From: RH-AL1 sp965198485
GTDB lineage: Bacteria; Pseudomonadota; Alphaproteobacteria; Rhizobiales; Beijerinckiaceae
Direction: 5' to 3'
Length of the DNA stretch: 64,000 nucleotides
Assembly (NCBI GenBank): GCA_965198485.1
Contig: CBDAPQ010000005.1
Location: forward strand, 744,001 to 808,000
The position numbers and the translations under genes are program-made. The notes beneath the pieces were generated by a model. The model saw only the letters and a list, made by a program, of their open reading frames with translations, did no database searches and had not been told where the DNA came from. Position 1 is the first letter of the stretch. Every line of letters begins with the position of its first letter. Shown piece after piece: positions 7,248 to 16,200 of the stretch.

Positions 7248-8981
7248 GTGAAGAGCGGGAAGGCGATCCTTGTCGTCAGCGCGTCGCTTGAGCGATGCGC
7301 TCACGTCGCCTCGCTTGTCGCCCAGGCCGGGCACGAGATCGCGGAATTACATGATCTTGAGAAGGCCCCTGATTGGGTCGCGGCGCAATGCCCGCCGCTC
7401 GTGGTCATGGAGAGCAGCGACGAGGCTGTTGCGCAGCAGATCTGCCGCCGCATCAGGGAGACCTGCGACCACACCTTCATCCTCCGCGTAGCCGAGCGCA
7501 TCAGCAACGATGCGGCGATCGATCCGGAGACCGACGATCTCGTCGATGCCTTCCTCGCTGACCCGATCAATCCACGCGAGATGGTGGCATTGGTGCGCTC
7601 TCTGCTGCGGCTTCAGAGGGCCGAAGCGGAACTTTCGGCCAGCGAGCAGCGACTTCAGCTGGCTCAAGAATCGGCAGGTCTCGCCATTCTAGATTGGACG
7701 ATCCCGACCAACAGCTTTGTCCATTCTGATAATTTCATCGAGCTGATCGACCTGCCGCCGCACGCCGCCGGCGAGCCGCTCGATGCGATGACCATCCTCG
7801 GCCGAATTCATCCCGCCGATGTCGAGTCACTCGTCCGCGACTTCTCCGCCAGCAGCCGCGAGTCGGGCTCGTTCCACAAGGAGTTCCGCGTACGGCGGCG
7901 CGACGGAAGCGTGCGCTGGATCGCCTCTCGCGGCCGCTTCTTCACTGATGCCGGCGGCAAGCCGCAGCGCATGCTGTCGCTTTCCTTCGACAACACTTCG
8001 CGTAAGACGGCGGAGCGGACCAACGCCGAACTCGCCGCCATCGTCAACTCTTCCGTCGATGCTATCGTCAGCGTCGACACGGCCGGCAACGTCACGAGCT
8101 GGAACGCCGGCGCCGAACGTCTCTTCAAGATCGCGCCGGCGCAGATGGTCGGCCGCCCGCTCGCCGCTGCGCTGTCAGGTACCACCGTCGAGCAGCGGGA
8201 GGCCTACGGCCGGCAGCTGCTCGGCGGCGAGACGAGCGAGATCGAGACGCGGCAGTTGCGTCGAAACGGCACGCCGATCGACGTTTGGGTGACGAGCGCG
8301 CCGATCAGGGGCGACGACGGCGCAGTGATCGGCGCCTCATTGGTAATTCGCGACGTCTCGTTGCAGCGCAAGCGCGAAGACCACGTTCGGTTCCTGATGC
8401 GCGAGCTGACCCATCGCTCGAAGAATTTGTTGGCGGTCATCCAGGCCATGGCGCGCCAGTCCTTGGCCAAGGACCTGCCGCCGGAAGAGTTCGTACGGCG
8501 GTTCACCGACCGGCTTCAAGGCCTCGCCGGCTCGCACGATCTTCTCTCGGCGGTCGAGTACAAAGGAGCCTCGCTTCTCGCCCTCATCCGCTCGCAGCTT
8601 AGCCACTACGAGGAGCTGTTCGACACCCGCATCCGGCTCCAGGGCGACGACCTGATGCTGCGTCCCGAAGCGGCGCAGAACATCGGCGTCGCCTTGCACG
8701 AACTCTCGACAAACGCCGCGAAATACGGGGCGCTCAGCAACGATGACGGCGTGGTGACGATCGCGTGGGCTACATCCAACGACGACCCGCACAATCTTGC
8801 GCTGAGCTGGCAGGAAAGCGGCGGACCGCTCGTGAAAGCGCCGACGCGCCGCGGCTTCGGCCGAGTGGTCATGGAACGGATCACCGGCCAGGCGCTCGAC
8901 GGCAAGTCGGAGATTCGTTTCGAGCCGGGAGGCGTGATCTGGTCGCTGGTTGTGCCGACCCGGTCCGCGGTGGTGGATTAG
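7248..8981 (+). CDS. PAS-domain HWE-family sensor histidine kinase
   Basis: The 577-aa protein begins with a receiver-like domain (about 1-125) in which the phospho-acceptor region reads VVMESSDEA rather than a clear D-containing beta-3 end, so it may be a pseudo-receiver. Two PAS domains follow (about 140-265 and 268-385), the first with a PAC-like RRRDGSVRWIASRG, the second with WNAGAERLF. The kinase core has the HWE H box ELTHRSKNLLAVIQ and N box LHELSTNAAKYGALS, then WQESGGP. No membrane segment is present, so it is cytoplasmic. HWE kinases often feed general stress, light or redox responses in this group. No partner response regulator is adjacent. The start is a GTG. Confidence 0.9.
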   Translation: MKSGKAILVVSASLERCAHVASLVAQAGHEIAELHDLEKAPDWVAAQCPPLVVMESSDEAVAQQICRRIRETCDHTFILRVAERISNDAAIDPETDDLVDAFLADPINPREMVALVRSLLRLQRAEAELSASEQRLQLAQESAGLAILDWTIPTNSFVHSDNFIELIDLPPHAAGEPLDAMTILGRIHPADVESLVRDFSASSRESGSFHKEFRVRRRDGSVRWIASRGRFFTDAGGKPQRMLSLSFDNTSRKTAERTNAELAAIVNSSVDAIVSVDTAGNVTSWNAGAERLFKIAPAQMVGRPLAAALSGTTVEQREAYGRQLLGGETSEIETRQLRRNGTPIDVWVTSAPIRGDDGAVIGASLVIRDVSLQRKREDHVRFLMRELTHRSKNLLAVIQAMARQSLAKDLPPEEFVRRFTDRLQGLAGSHDLLSAVEYKGASLLALIRSQLSHYEELFDTRIRLQGDDLMLRPEAAQNIGVALHELSTNAAKYGALSNDDGVVTIAWATSNDDPHNLALSWQESGGPLVKAPTRRGFGRVVMERITGQALDGKSEIRFEPGGVIWSLVVPTRSAVVD

Positions 8982-9010
8982 CGCTTAAATTCAGCCGCGG
9001 CTCCGATATT

Positions 9011-9695
9011 CTAAGGTATCTGCGCCTCGACAAGCCGGTCCAAGAGTACGGCGCGATCGATATAAGAAGGCAGCAAGGTCTGGGAGTCGATGATCGCGAC
9101 AGCCAGCTGATCGAGCGTCAGGTTCGATGCCGAACTGAGATCCGCACCCTTGAGGAGGGTATCCTTCAGCCTCGCTCCCTGCAGATCCGCATCCCTCAAG
9201 CTGGCACCGCTCAAGTCGGCGCCTGACAGATCGGCGTCTCTTAAGATCGCGCCGCTCAGATCGGTGCGCCTGAGAAAAGCTCCTCTCACGTCAACGAGAG
9301 GATACGCGCCTCGAGGATTTCGATCTGTCATTGCTGATCCTCATCTTGAGCGTCTCTACGATCGCCTGCACGTCGATTGGCGGGGCGTTATTTCCATAAT
9401 CAAACGCCCGCTCGCGAATATGCACCTGCAACAGCTCGAAAACGGGATCGGCAAGATCTGCGAAAGTTACGCTGACATCTCTCAAGACATAGATGGCGCC
9501 GAGGCGGACCTCAAGACGCTCGTCCGTCAGTTGGGTCACGGCTCGGTTGAAGAGCTCGACGACGTGAGCGCGTCTCGCAAGATCCGCCTGGATCGCGGCC
9601 GAGCCGGCCTGCGTGCGCTCCGGTGCTAGCTTACGCCACGCCAGCCAGAGACCGCCAACAGCTGCGGGGCAGCCAGACGAATGATCTCCGAAAGG
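9011..9695 (-). pseudogene. Pentapeptide-repeat protein, frameshifted
   Basis: The 3' frame (from ATG 9331, 106 aa) is a pentapeptide-repeat domain with units such as LSGAD, LRDAD, LQGAR. The preceding frame (ending within 9291-9539 and open upstream) encodes LARRAHVVELFNRAVTQL then LEVRLGAIYVLRD, the segment that precedes pentapeptide repeats in this family. The two frames overlap and are joined by one shift near 9325-9335, where NDR occurs in both. A second shift near 9655-9670 seems to separate a membrane-anchor piece (GGLWLAWRKL) from IIRLAAPQLLA further upstream. No ATG or GTG opens the long frame. I read it as one decayed membrane-anchored gene. Two separate small genes are less likely. 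Confidence 0.65.
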
Positions 9696-9705
9696 AGAAC
9701 AAGAG

Positions 9706-9721
9706 CCTGCACGTGTGCAGG
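9706..9721 (-). terminator. Weak hairpin after sucB
   Basis: CCTGCA and TGCAGG flank a 4-nt loop immediately after the sucB stop on the minus strand and are followed by CTCTTGTTCTCCTTT. The stem is short, so this is a tentative terminator for the suc operon. Confidence 0.35.
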
Positions 9722-9722
9722 G

Positions 9723-11030
9723 TCACAGGTCCAGGATGAGCCGCGCCGGATCCTCCAGCGCCTCTTTCACTCGTACCAGAAAGGTCACGGCTTCCTTGCC
9801 ATCGACGATGCGATGGTCGTAGCTCAGCGCCAGGTACATCATCGGCCTGATCTCGACCTTACCGGCGACAGCCATCGGCCGCTCCTGGATCTTGTGCATG
9901 CCGAGGATGCCGGACTGCGGCGCATTGAGAATGGGCGTCGACATCAGCGAGCCGTAGATGCCGCCGTTGGTGATCGTGAACGTGCCGCCCTGCATGTCCT
10001 CGATCTTGAGCTTGCCGTCTCGCGCCGCCTTGCCGAAGCCGGAGATCGCCTTCTCGATGCCGGCCAGGCCCAGCCGGTCGCAGTCGCGAACCACCGGCAC
10101 GACGAGGCCCTTGTCGGTGCCGACCGCGATGCCGAGGTGGTAGTAGTTCTTGTAGATGAGGTCGGTGCCGTCGATCTCGGCGTTGACGGCCGGCACGTCC
10201 TTGAGCGCCTGCACGCAGGCCTTCACGAAGAAGCTCATGAAGCCGAGCTTGGCCCCGTGCTTCTTCTCGAACACGTCCTTGTACTTGGCGCGCAACGCCA
10301 TGACCTCGCTCATGTCGACCTCGTTGAAGGTCGTGAGCATGGCAGCGGTGGACTGCGCGTCCTTGAGGCGGCGGGCGATGGTCTGCCGGAGCTTGGTCAT
10401 CTTGACCCGTTCTTCGCGATCGGCATCGGACGGCGCCGAGGGAGCGCGGACCTGTACGGGCTTCTCGGGCGGGCGGGCCTCCGGCGTATGCGCCTCGATT
10501 GGCGCCGGCGTGAAGGCCAGCACGTCGCCTTTGGTCACCTGGCCACGGCGACCGGTACCCTCGACACCCTCGACCGTGATGCCGCGATCGGCGGCATGCT
10601 TGGCGGCGGCGGGTGCCGGTGGCATCGGCTTCGGCCCTTTCGGGTCGGCGCCGTTGGCGCCTTCGGCAGCGGCGGACGCACGCGAAGCAGCGGGTGCGGC
10701 CTTCGAGTCCTCGGCGGGCTTAGGTGCAACGGCCTCAACCTTGGCCGGCTTTGACTCATTTTTCTTCGAGGCGCCGTTGGCGATACCCGCACCGCCCTCA
10801 GTAATCTGGCCGAGCAGACCGCCCGGCTCAACAGTCTCGCCATCTTTGGCGGTAATCTCGGCCAGCACGCCAGCCGCCGGCGCGTTGACCTCAAGCGTCA
10901 CCTTGTCGGTCTCGAGCTCAAGGATCGGCTCGTCGGCCTTGACCGCATCGCCGGCCTTCTTGAACCAGCGCCCGATCGTCGCCTCGCTGACGCTCTCGCC
11001 GAGGGTCGGTACGCGGATCTCAGTGGTCAT
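9723..11030 (-). CDS. sucB: 2-oxoglutarate dehydrogenase E2, dihydrolipoyllysine succinyltransferase
   Basis: The 435-aa protein transfers the succinyl group from E1 to CoA in the 2-oxoglutarate dehydrogenase complex of the TCA cycle. The lipoyl domain (1-78) has ELETDKVTLEV with lipoyl-lysine K43. A long Ala/Pro/Lys-rich linker follows (about 85-150), then a peripheral subunit-binding domain with DRGITVEGVEGTGRRGQV. The C-terminal catalytic domain ends with LALSYDHRIVDGKEAV, where His and Asp are catalytic. It lies 39 nt downstream of sucA and is the last gene of the run. Length is normal for the family. The usual lpd gene does not follow. Confidence 0.97.
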   Translation of the reverse strand: MTTEIRVPTLGESVSEATIGRWFKKAGDAVKADEPILELETDKVTLEVNAPAAGVLAEITAKDGETVEPGGLLGQITEGGAGIANGASKKNESKPAKVEAVAPKPAEDSKAAPAASRASAAAEGANGADPKGPKPMPPAPAAAKHAADRGITVEGVEGTGRRGQVTKGDVLAFTPAPIEAHTPEARPPEKPVQVRAPSAPSDADREERVKMTKLRQTIARRLKDAQSTAAMLTTFNEVDMSEVMALRAKYKDVFEKKHGAKLGFMSFFVKACVQALKDVPAVNAEIDGTDLIYKNYYHLGIAVGTDKGLVVPVVRDCDRLGLAGIEKAISGFGKAARDGKLKIEDMQGGTFTITNGGIYGSLMSTPILNAPQSGILGMHKIQERPMAVAGKVEIRPMMYLALSYDHRIVDGKEAVTFLVRVKEALEDPARLILDL

Positions 11031-11069
11031 TCGTTTTCGCCGCTAGGAGCGGCCTCCCCGTCTTGAAGA

Positions 11070-14000
11070 TCAACTGAACGCCTCGTCGGTGAAGGCCTTC
11101 ATCTGCGCCAAATGCTTCGACATCAGGCCCGTCGCCGTCGCGGCAGCCGCCGGCCGGCCGACATAGCGAGGACGCGTTTGCCCGTAGTTCACCTGCGTCA
11201 GCACCCATTCGAGGTACGGATCGATGAAGGCCCAGGCGCCCATGTTCTTGGGCTCTTCCTGCACCCAGGCGATCTGGGCGTTGCCGAAGCGCGACAGCTC
11301 GTTGACCAACGCCTTCAACGGCATCGGATAGAGCTGCTCGACGCGCAGCAGGTAGACGTCGTCGATCTCGCGTTTCTCGCGCTCCTCGAAGAGGTCGTAA
11401 TAGACCTTGCCCGAGCACAGCAGCACGCGACGCATCTTGTCGTCGGCCGCGAGCTTCACCTTATGCTCGCCCGTCTTCTCGGCGCCATCGCGCAGGATGC
11501 GGTGGAAGCTCGTGCCGTCCTTCATGTCGTCGAGGGTCGAGACGGCGCGCTTGTGGCGCAGCAGGCTCTTCGGCGTCATCAGGATCAGCGGCTTGCGCAC
11601 ATCGCGTTTCAGCTGCCGGCGCAGGATGTGGAAGTAGTTCGCCGGGGTGGTGCAATTGGCGACCTGCATGTTGTCCTCGGCGCAGAGCTGGAGGTAGCGC
11701 TCCAGCCTCGCCGACGAATGCTCCGGTCCCTGGCCCTCGTAACCGTGCGGCAGCAGGCAGACGAGTCCCGAGAGGCGCAGCCACTTGCGCTCGGCGCAGG
11801 AGATGAACTGGTCGAACACGACCTGCGCGCCGTTGGCGAAATCGCCGAACTGCGCCTCCCAAAGCACCAGCGCGTCCGGCTCGGCGACGGAATAGCCGTA
11901 CTCGAAGCCGAGCACCGCCTCCTCCGACAACATCGAGTTGATGACCTCGAAGCGCGCCTGCTCGTCGCGGATGTGGTTCAGCGGAATGTAGCGGGCCTCG
12001 TTCTCCTGGTCGATCAGCACGGAATGGCGCTGCGAGAAGGTGCCGCGCTCGGAATCCTGGCCGGACAGGCGGATGCGATAGCCCTCGTCGACGAGGCTGG
12101 CGAAGGCGAGCGACTCGCCCATCGCCCAATCGATGTTCTCGCCCGTGTCCACCGCCTTGCGGCGATTGTCGAGCAGCCGCTGGATGGTCTTGTGGAGGTG
12201 GAAGGTCTTCGGCACCTCGGTGAGACGATGTCCAAGCTCGACCAGACGCGAGCGTTCCACACCGGTCTTGCCGCGCAGGGCATCGTCGGCACCCGTCGCA
12301 GCGCGCAGCCCGGCCCAGCGGCCGTCGAGCCAATCCGCCTTGTTGGGCTTGTAATGCTGGCCGGCCTCGAACTCGGTTTCGAGCTTGGCACGCCACGCGG
12401 CCTTGTCCTCGTCGACGCGCTCGGCGGAGATAACACCCTCGGCGATCAGCTTCTCGGCATAAAGATCCAGCACCGAGCGGTGCTTGCGGATCTTCTTGTA
12501 CATCAGCGGCTGGGTGAAGGAGGGCTCGTCGCCCTCGTTGTGGCCGAAGCGTCGGTAGCAGAACATGTCGATGACGACAGGCTTGTGGAACTTCTGCCGG
12601 AACTCGACGGCGATCTTGGCGGCATAGACCACCGCCTCCGGATCGTCGCCGTTGACATGGAGGATCGGCGCTTCGATCATCTTGGCGACATCGGAGGGAT
12701 AAGGCGACGAGCGCGAGTAGCGCGGGTAGGTCGTGAAGCCGATCTGGTTGTTGATGATGAAGTGGATCGAGCCACCGGTATTGTGGCCCTTCAACCCGGA
12801 CAGGCCGAAGCACTCGGCGATCACGCCCTGGCCGGCGAAGGCGGCGTCGCCGTGCAGCAGCAGCGGCAGCACCTTGGCCCGCTCGACCAGATCGTCCTTC
12901 TGATCCTGCTTGGCGCGCACCTTTCCGAGCACCACCGGATCGACGATCTCGAGGTGCGAGGGGTTGGCGGCCAGCGAGAGATGGACATGGTTCTCGTCGA
13001 ACGTGCGGTCGGACGAGAAGCCGAGGTGGTACTTGACGTCGCCCGAGCCTTCGGTCTCCGCCGGCGAGTACGAACCGCCCCTGAACTCGTGGAAGACCGC
13101 GCGGTGCGGCTTGTTCATGACCTGGGTCAGCACGTTGAGGCGGCCGCGATGCGCCATGCCGAGCTCGATATCCTCCACGCCGAGCGCGCCGCCGCGCTTG
13201 ATGATCTGCTCGAGTGCCGGCACCATGCTCTCGCCGCCGTCGAGCCCGAAGCGCTTGGTCCCGGTGTACTTGACGTCCAGGAACTTCTCGAAGCCCTCGG
13301 CCTCGACCAGCTTGTTCAGGATGGCGCGCTTGCCCTCGGGCGTGAAGGTGATGGCCTTGTCCGGCCCCTCCACGCGCGACTGCATCCAGCCCTTCTCGAG
13401 CGGGTCGGACATGTGGATGAACTCGTAGCCGATCGTGTCGCAATAGGTGCGGCGCAGCAGCGGCATGATCTCGCGGATCGTGCCCCATTTCAGGCCGAGC
13501 ACGCCGTCGAGGAAGATGCGGCGGTCCCAGTCCGCCTCGGTGAAGCCGTAGGACGAGGGATGCAGCTCCTCCTGGTCCTTGGGCGGAGCCAGGCCCAGAG
13601 GGTCGAGCTTGGCGTGGAGATGACCGCGGGTGCGATAGGCGCGGATCATCATCAGGGCGCGCACGGAGTCGCGGGTGGCCTGGGCGGCGACCTCGGGCGA
13701 GGCGGGATCCGCGCCCGCCGCCGGTTTCGTGCCCTTGTCTGTGCCTTTGGCGCCCTCGGCGACGATCTTGGACGCGATCGCCTTTTCGACCGCGGGCCAG
13801 TTGCCGTCGAGCGCAGAGACGAGGTCGCCGTTGGCGACGAGGGGCCAGGACGCCTTCTTCCAGGCCGGGCCGCTCGCGCTCTGCTCGACGGCGGCGGGAT
13901 CGTCGTTCAGCTGTGCGAAGAAGTCCTGCCAATCCTGGTCGACGGAGCCGGGGTTCTCGCGGTAGCGCTCGTGGAGCTGCTCGATATAGGCGGCATTGGC

Positions 14001-14108
14001 GCCATCGAGGAACGCGGTGGCGGCGAAGCGGGCGTTGCCTGAGGATCGCGGTGTCGAGCCGCCGGAACTGCCGCCGTTGGCGGTCTCGGCGCCATCCTGT
14101 CGTGCCAT
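11070..14108 (-). CDS. sucA: 2-oxoglutarate dehydrogenase E1 component
   Basis: This 1012-aa protein is the thiamine-diphosphate decarboxylase subunit of the 2-oxoglutarate dehydrogenase complex. Near the N-terminus, FLDGANAAYIEQLHERY and WQDFF form the E2-docking peptide region. The core contains ELGMAHRGRLNVLTQVMNKP, LLHGDAAFAGQG (ThDP and Mg binding) and NNQIGFTT. The C-terminal part has the transketolase-like pyrimidine domain, ending with EEPKNMGAWAF. An Ala/Gly-rich insertion sits near residues 118-140. It is preceded by yqaE and sucD and followed by sucB on the same strand, with gaps of 88 and 39 nt. Confidence 0.97.
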   Translation of the reverse strand: MARQDGAETANGGSSGGSTPRSSGNARFAATAFLDGANAAYIEQLHERYRENPGSVDQDWQDFFAQLNDDPAAVEQSASGPAWKKASWPLVANGDLVSALDGNWPAVEKAIASKIVAEGAKGTDKGTKPAAGADPASPEVAAQATRDSVRALMMIRAYRTRGHLHAKLDPLGLAPPKDQEELHPSSYGFTEADWDRRIFLDGVLGLKWGTIREIMPLLRRTYCDTIGYEFIHMSDPLEKGWMQSRVEGPDKAITFTPEGKRAILNKLVEAEGFEKFLDVKYTGTKRFGLDGGESMVPALEQIIKRGGALGVEDIELGMAHRGRLNVLTQVMNKPHRAVFHEFRGGSYSPAETEGSGDVKYHLGFSSDRTFDENHVHLSLAANPSHLEIVDPVVLGKVRAKQDQKDDLVERAKVLPLLLHGDAAFAGQGVIAECFGLSGLKGHNTGGSIHFIINNQIGFTTYPRYSRSSPYPSDVAKMIEAPILHVNGDDPEAVVYAAKIAVEFRQKFHKPVVIDMFCYRRFGHNEGDEPSFTQPLMYKKIRKHRSVLDLYAEKLIAEGVISAERVDEDKAAWRAKLETEFEAGQHYKPNKADWLDGRWAGLRAATGADDALRGKTGVERSRLVELGHRLTEVPKTFHLHKTIQRLLDNRRKAVDTGENIDWAMGESLAFASLVDEGYRIRLSGQDSERGTFSQRHSVLIDQENEARYIPLNHIRDEQARFEVINSMLSEEAVLGFEYGYSVAEPDALVLWEAQFGDFANGAQVVFDQFISCAERKWLRLSGLVCLLPHGYEGQGPEHSSARLERYLQLCAEDNMQVANCTTPANYFHILRRQLKRDVRKPLILMTPKSLLRHKRAVSTLDDMKDGTSFHRILRDGAEKTGEHKVKLAADDKMRRVLLCSGKVYYDLFEEREKREIDDVYLLRVEQLYPMPLKALVNELSRFGNAQIAWVQEEPKNMGAWAFIDPYLEWVLTQVNYGQTRPRYVGRPAAAATATGLMSKHLAQMKAFTDEAFS

Positions 14109-14196
14109 CTGAGCTCTACCTCCGACCCCATGCCGATCTTCTTTGGGCGGGGCCTCGCTTGTGCCGTGCGATCACGGCGGAATGGGGTCGCGGCGT

Positions 14197-14361
14197 CTAG
14201 TATCGCGGCTCGCGGCTGGTGACGTAGAGCGCCCAGATCGTCGCCGGGATCCAGCCGATCACCGTGAGGTGCAGGATGATGAGCAGGATGCCTTGGCCGA
14301 TGTGCCCGCGAAGGAACATCGCGAGCCACGGCGCCAGGAAGCAGATGAGGATGTTGAGCAC
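14197..14361 (-). CDS. YqaE/Pmp3-family small membrane protein
   Basis: A 54-aa frame starts at GTG 14361 with GGGAG seven bases upstream. It encodes two hydrophobic helices: LNILICFLAPWLAMFLRG, then GILLIILHLTVIGWIPATIW, ending LYVTSREPRY. The C-x-x-A-P-x-x-x-F-L and WIPAxIWALYV features match the Pmp3/YqaE (UPF0057) family of membrane-potential-linked, stress-inducible proteolipids. It lies between sucD and sucA in the same orientation, an unusual place for this family. Confidence 0.85.
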   Translation of the reverse strand: MLNILICFLAPWLAMFLRGHIGQGILLIILHLTVIGWIPATIWALYVTSREPRY

Positions 14362-14392
14362 GCGTTCTCTCCCAATCGTCTGGTGGGCGGCC

Positions 14393-15277
14393 TCAGCCCT
14401 TCAGCACATCGACCAGCGTCTTGCCCAGCCGCGCCGGCGATGGCGAGACGCGAATGCCGGCCGCCTCCATCGCCGCGATCTTCGACTCGGCGCCGCCCTT
14501 GCCGCCGGCGATGATCGCGCCGGCATGGCCCATGCGACGGCCAGGAGGCGCGGTGCGACCGGCGATGAAGCCGACCGTCGGCTTGCTGCGGCCGCGCCTG
14601 GCCTCGTCGGCGAGGAACTGGGCCGCATCCTCCTCGGCCGAACCACCGATCTCGCCGATCATGATGATCGACGTCGTCGCCGCGTCCGCGAGGAAGAGTT
14701 CGAGCACGTCGATGAACTCCGTGCCCTTGACCGGATCGCCACCGATGCCGACCGCGGTGGTCTGGCCGAGACCTTCGCGCGTCGTCTGGAACACGGCCTC
14801 GTATGTAAGCGTGCCGGATCGCGAAACGACCCCCACCGAGCCTTCCTTGAAGATGTTGCCCGGCATGATGCCGATCTTGCACGCCCCCGAGGTCATCACG
14901 CCGGGGCAGTTCGGACCGATCAGCCTCGACTTGGAGCCCGAAAGCGAGCGCTTGACCTTGATCATGTCGGCCACCGGGATGCCCTCGGTGATGCAGACGA
15001 TCAGCGGCACCTCGGCGTCGATCGCCTCGCAGATGGCGTCGGCGGCGCCCGGCGGCGGCACGTAGATCACGGAAGCATCCGCCTGCGTCTCGCGCACCGC
15101 CTCGGCGACCGTGTCGAACACCGGCAATCCCAGGTGGAAACCACCGCCTTTGCCGGGCGACACGCCGCCGACCATCGCCGTGCCGTAGGCGATCGCCTGC
15201 TCGGAATGGAACGTGCCGTTCTTGCCGGTGAAGCCCTGGCAGATGACCTTGGTGTTCTGGTCGATGAGGATGGCCAC
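14393..15277 (-). CDS. sucD: Succinyl-CoA synthetase alpha subunit
   Basis: The 294-aa protein contains the CoA-binding Rossmann domain beginning AILIDQNTKVICQGFTGKNG, the RLIGPNCPG segment, IGEIGGSAEEDAA and the phosphohistidine loop GRMGHAGAI variant RRMGHAGAIIAGGKGGAESK (active-site His). It forms succinyl-CoA/succinate with ATP or GTP as partner of SucC. A longer frame extends upstream, but its extra residues (VQPKFSLYRPPTR) do not belong to the family. The GTG at 15277 gives the expected N-terminus and a normal length. sucC is not upstream. A plus-strand gene is found there instead. Confidence 0.95.
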   Translation of the reverse strand: MAILIDQNTKVICQGFTGKNGTFHSEQAIAYGTAMVGGVSPGKGGGFHLGLPVFDTVAEAVRETQADASVIYVPPPGAADAICEAIDAEVPLIVCITEGIPVADMIKVKRSLSGSKSRLIGPNCPGVMTSGACKIGIMPGNIFKEGSVGVVSRSGTLTYEAVFQTTREGLGQTTAVGIGGDPVKGTEFIDVLELFLADAATTSIIMIGEIGGSAEEDAAQFLADEARRGRSKPTVGFIAGRTAPPGRRMGHAGAIIAGGKGGAESKIAAMEAAGIRVSPSPARLGKTLVDVLKG

Positions 15278-15554
15278 GTCGCTGTTCCGGACTGCTGCGC
15301 GCGATGCGAGGTCCGCGCCAAGCGGCGCCCGCGTCGGCGGCCGGTATAGAGAAAATTTCGGCTGCACCAAAGAAAACTATGGTTGCGGTTGCCGGCATGA
15401 ACCATGCGCGAAGCGCGGGCCTCGGCCACGGCCGGCGCGTTCGCGCCCGTTGCCGCCGCGCCGCCGATGCCTAGCTTTGATCCTACCGCGCGGACCAAGA
15501 CGGCCGCGATGGGCTACGGCAATCACACATCTTTCGAAGAAGTGCCGGGTACCC

Positions 15555-15697
15555 CCTTCTCCCCTTGCGGGAGAAGGTGCCCGAAGGGCGGATGAGGGGT
15601 CGGGAAACGTCGCCGCTCTGCGCGCGCCCCAACTTCCCAGGATCGAGCGACCCCTCATCCGGCGCTTCGCGCCACCTTCTCCCGCAAGGGGAGAAGG
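15555..15697. repeat. Inverted intergenic repeat (REP/MITE-like)
   Basis: Arms at about 15555-15602 and 15648-15697 are near-perfect inverted copies. The left arm opens CCTTCTCCCCTTGCGGGAGA and the right closes with the reverse of it. Each arm also has its own short hairpin (CTTCTCCC...GGGAGAAGG). The 45-bp centre is unique. Such palindromes are dispersed through many Hyphomicrobiales genomes. No transposase lies within. Confidence 0.8.
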
Positions 15698-15723
15698 GCT
15701 TCTCCCCGCATGGTTTCGCAGCC

Positions 15724-16125
15724 ATGACCACGCTCTTCGAGGATCGCCAGCGCGCCGCGGAATACGGCTACGTCCATGCCGAGGAACTGCGCTTCCTGGC
15801 CGTGCGCGAGGGCTTGCAATCGGTGGCGCGCTGGGTCGCCGAGGCGTTGGGCGAGAACGAGAAGGCCGGTTCCGGCTACGCCGCGGCCCTAGTCGGGCGC
15901 CTGGTCGGGGGCGCGGGCGAGGCCGAGCTTCTCGGCGTGGTCCGGCGCGACATGGAGGCCGCGCGCCGCCCGGACCTGATCGACGAGGTCGGCCCGCGCT
16001 TCTCTCAGGCGGTCGTCTCCGCTTCGGACCGGCTCCACGGCACGCTGCCGCCGCACCACGGGGCGGCGCATCGGGCAGTGCAGGCCGCGCCGCATCCGCA
16101 CGGCTTCTGGGGCTGGATGGTCTGA
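15724..16125 (+). CDS. DUF1476 protein (ATP synthase zeta inhibitor-like)
   Basis: The 133-aa product begins MTTLFEDRQRAAEYGYVH followed by AEELRFLAVREG and ARWVAEALGE. These are the DUF1476 landmarks, in which the zeta subunit of alphaproteobacterial F1-ATPase inhibits ATP hydrolysis. The ATG at 15724 gives the family N-terminus. A longer frame runs back into the inverted repeat and is not credible. The C-terminal 25 residues are His-rich (LPPHHGAAH, APHPHGF) and unusual. The match is divergent, so it may be a paralog and not the true zeta subunit. Confidence 0.7.
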   Translation: MTTLFEDRQRAAEYGYVHAEELRFLAVREGLQSVARWVAEALGENEKAGSGYAAALVGRLVGGAGEAELLGVVRRDMEAARRPDLIDEVGPRFSQAVVSASDRLHGTLPPHHGAAHRAVQAAPHPHGFWGWMV

Positions 16126-16200
16126 GGCGCCGCGTAAACTCGTGGTATTACGGAGCACCCGCCACAAGCGAAGCGAACCTCTTCCGCCTAGCTTACCGGC

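Noticed and set aside
11112..14042. A long open frame on the plus strand opposite sucA
   Set aside because: It is the mirror of a strongly coding high-GC gene. Its product has no family features and the composition of a shadow frame.
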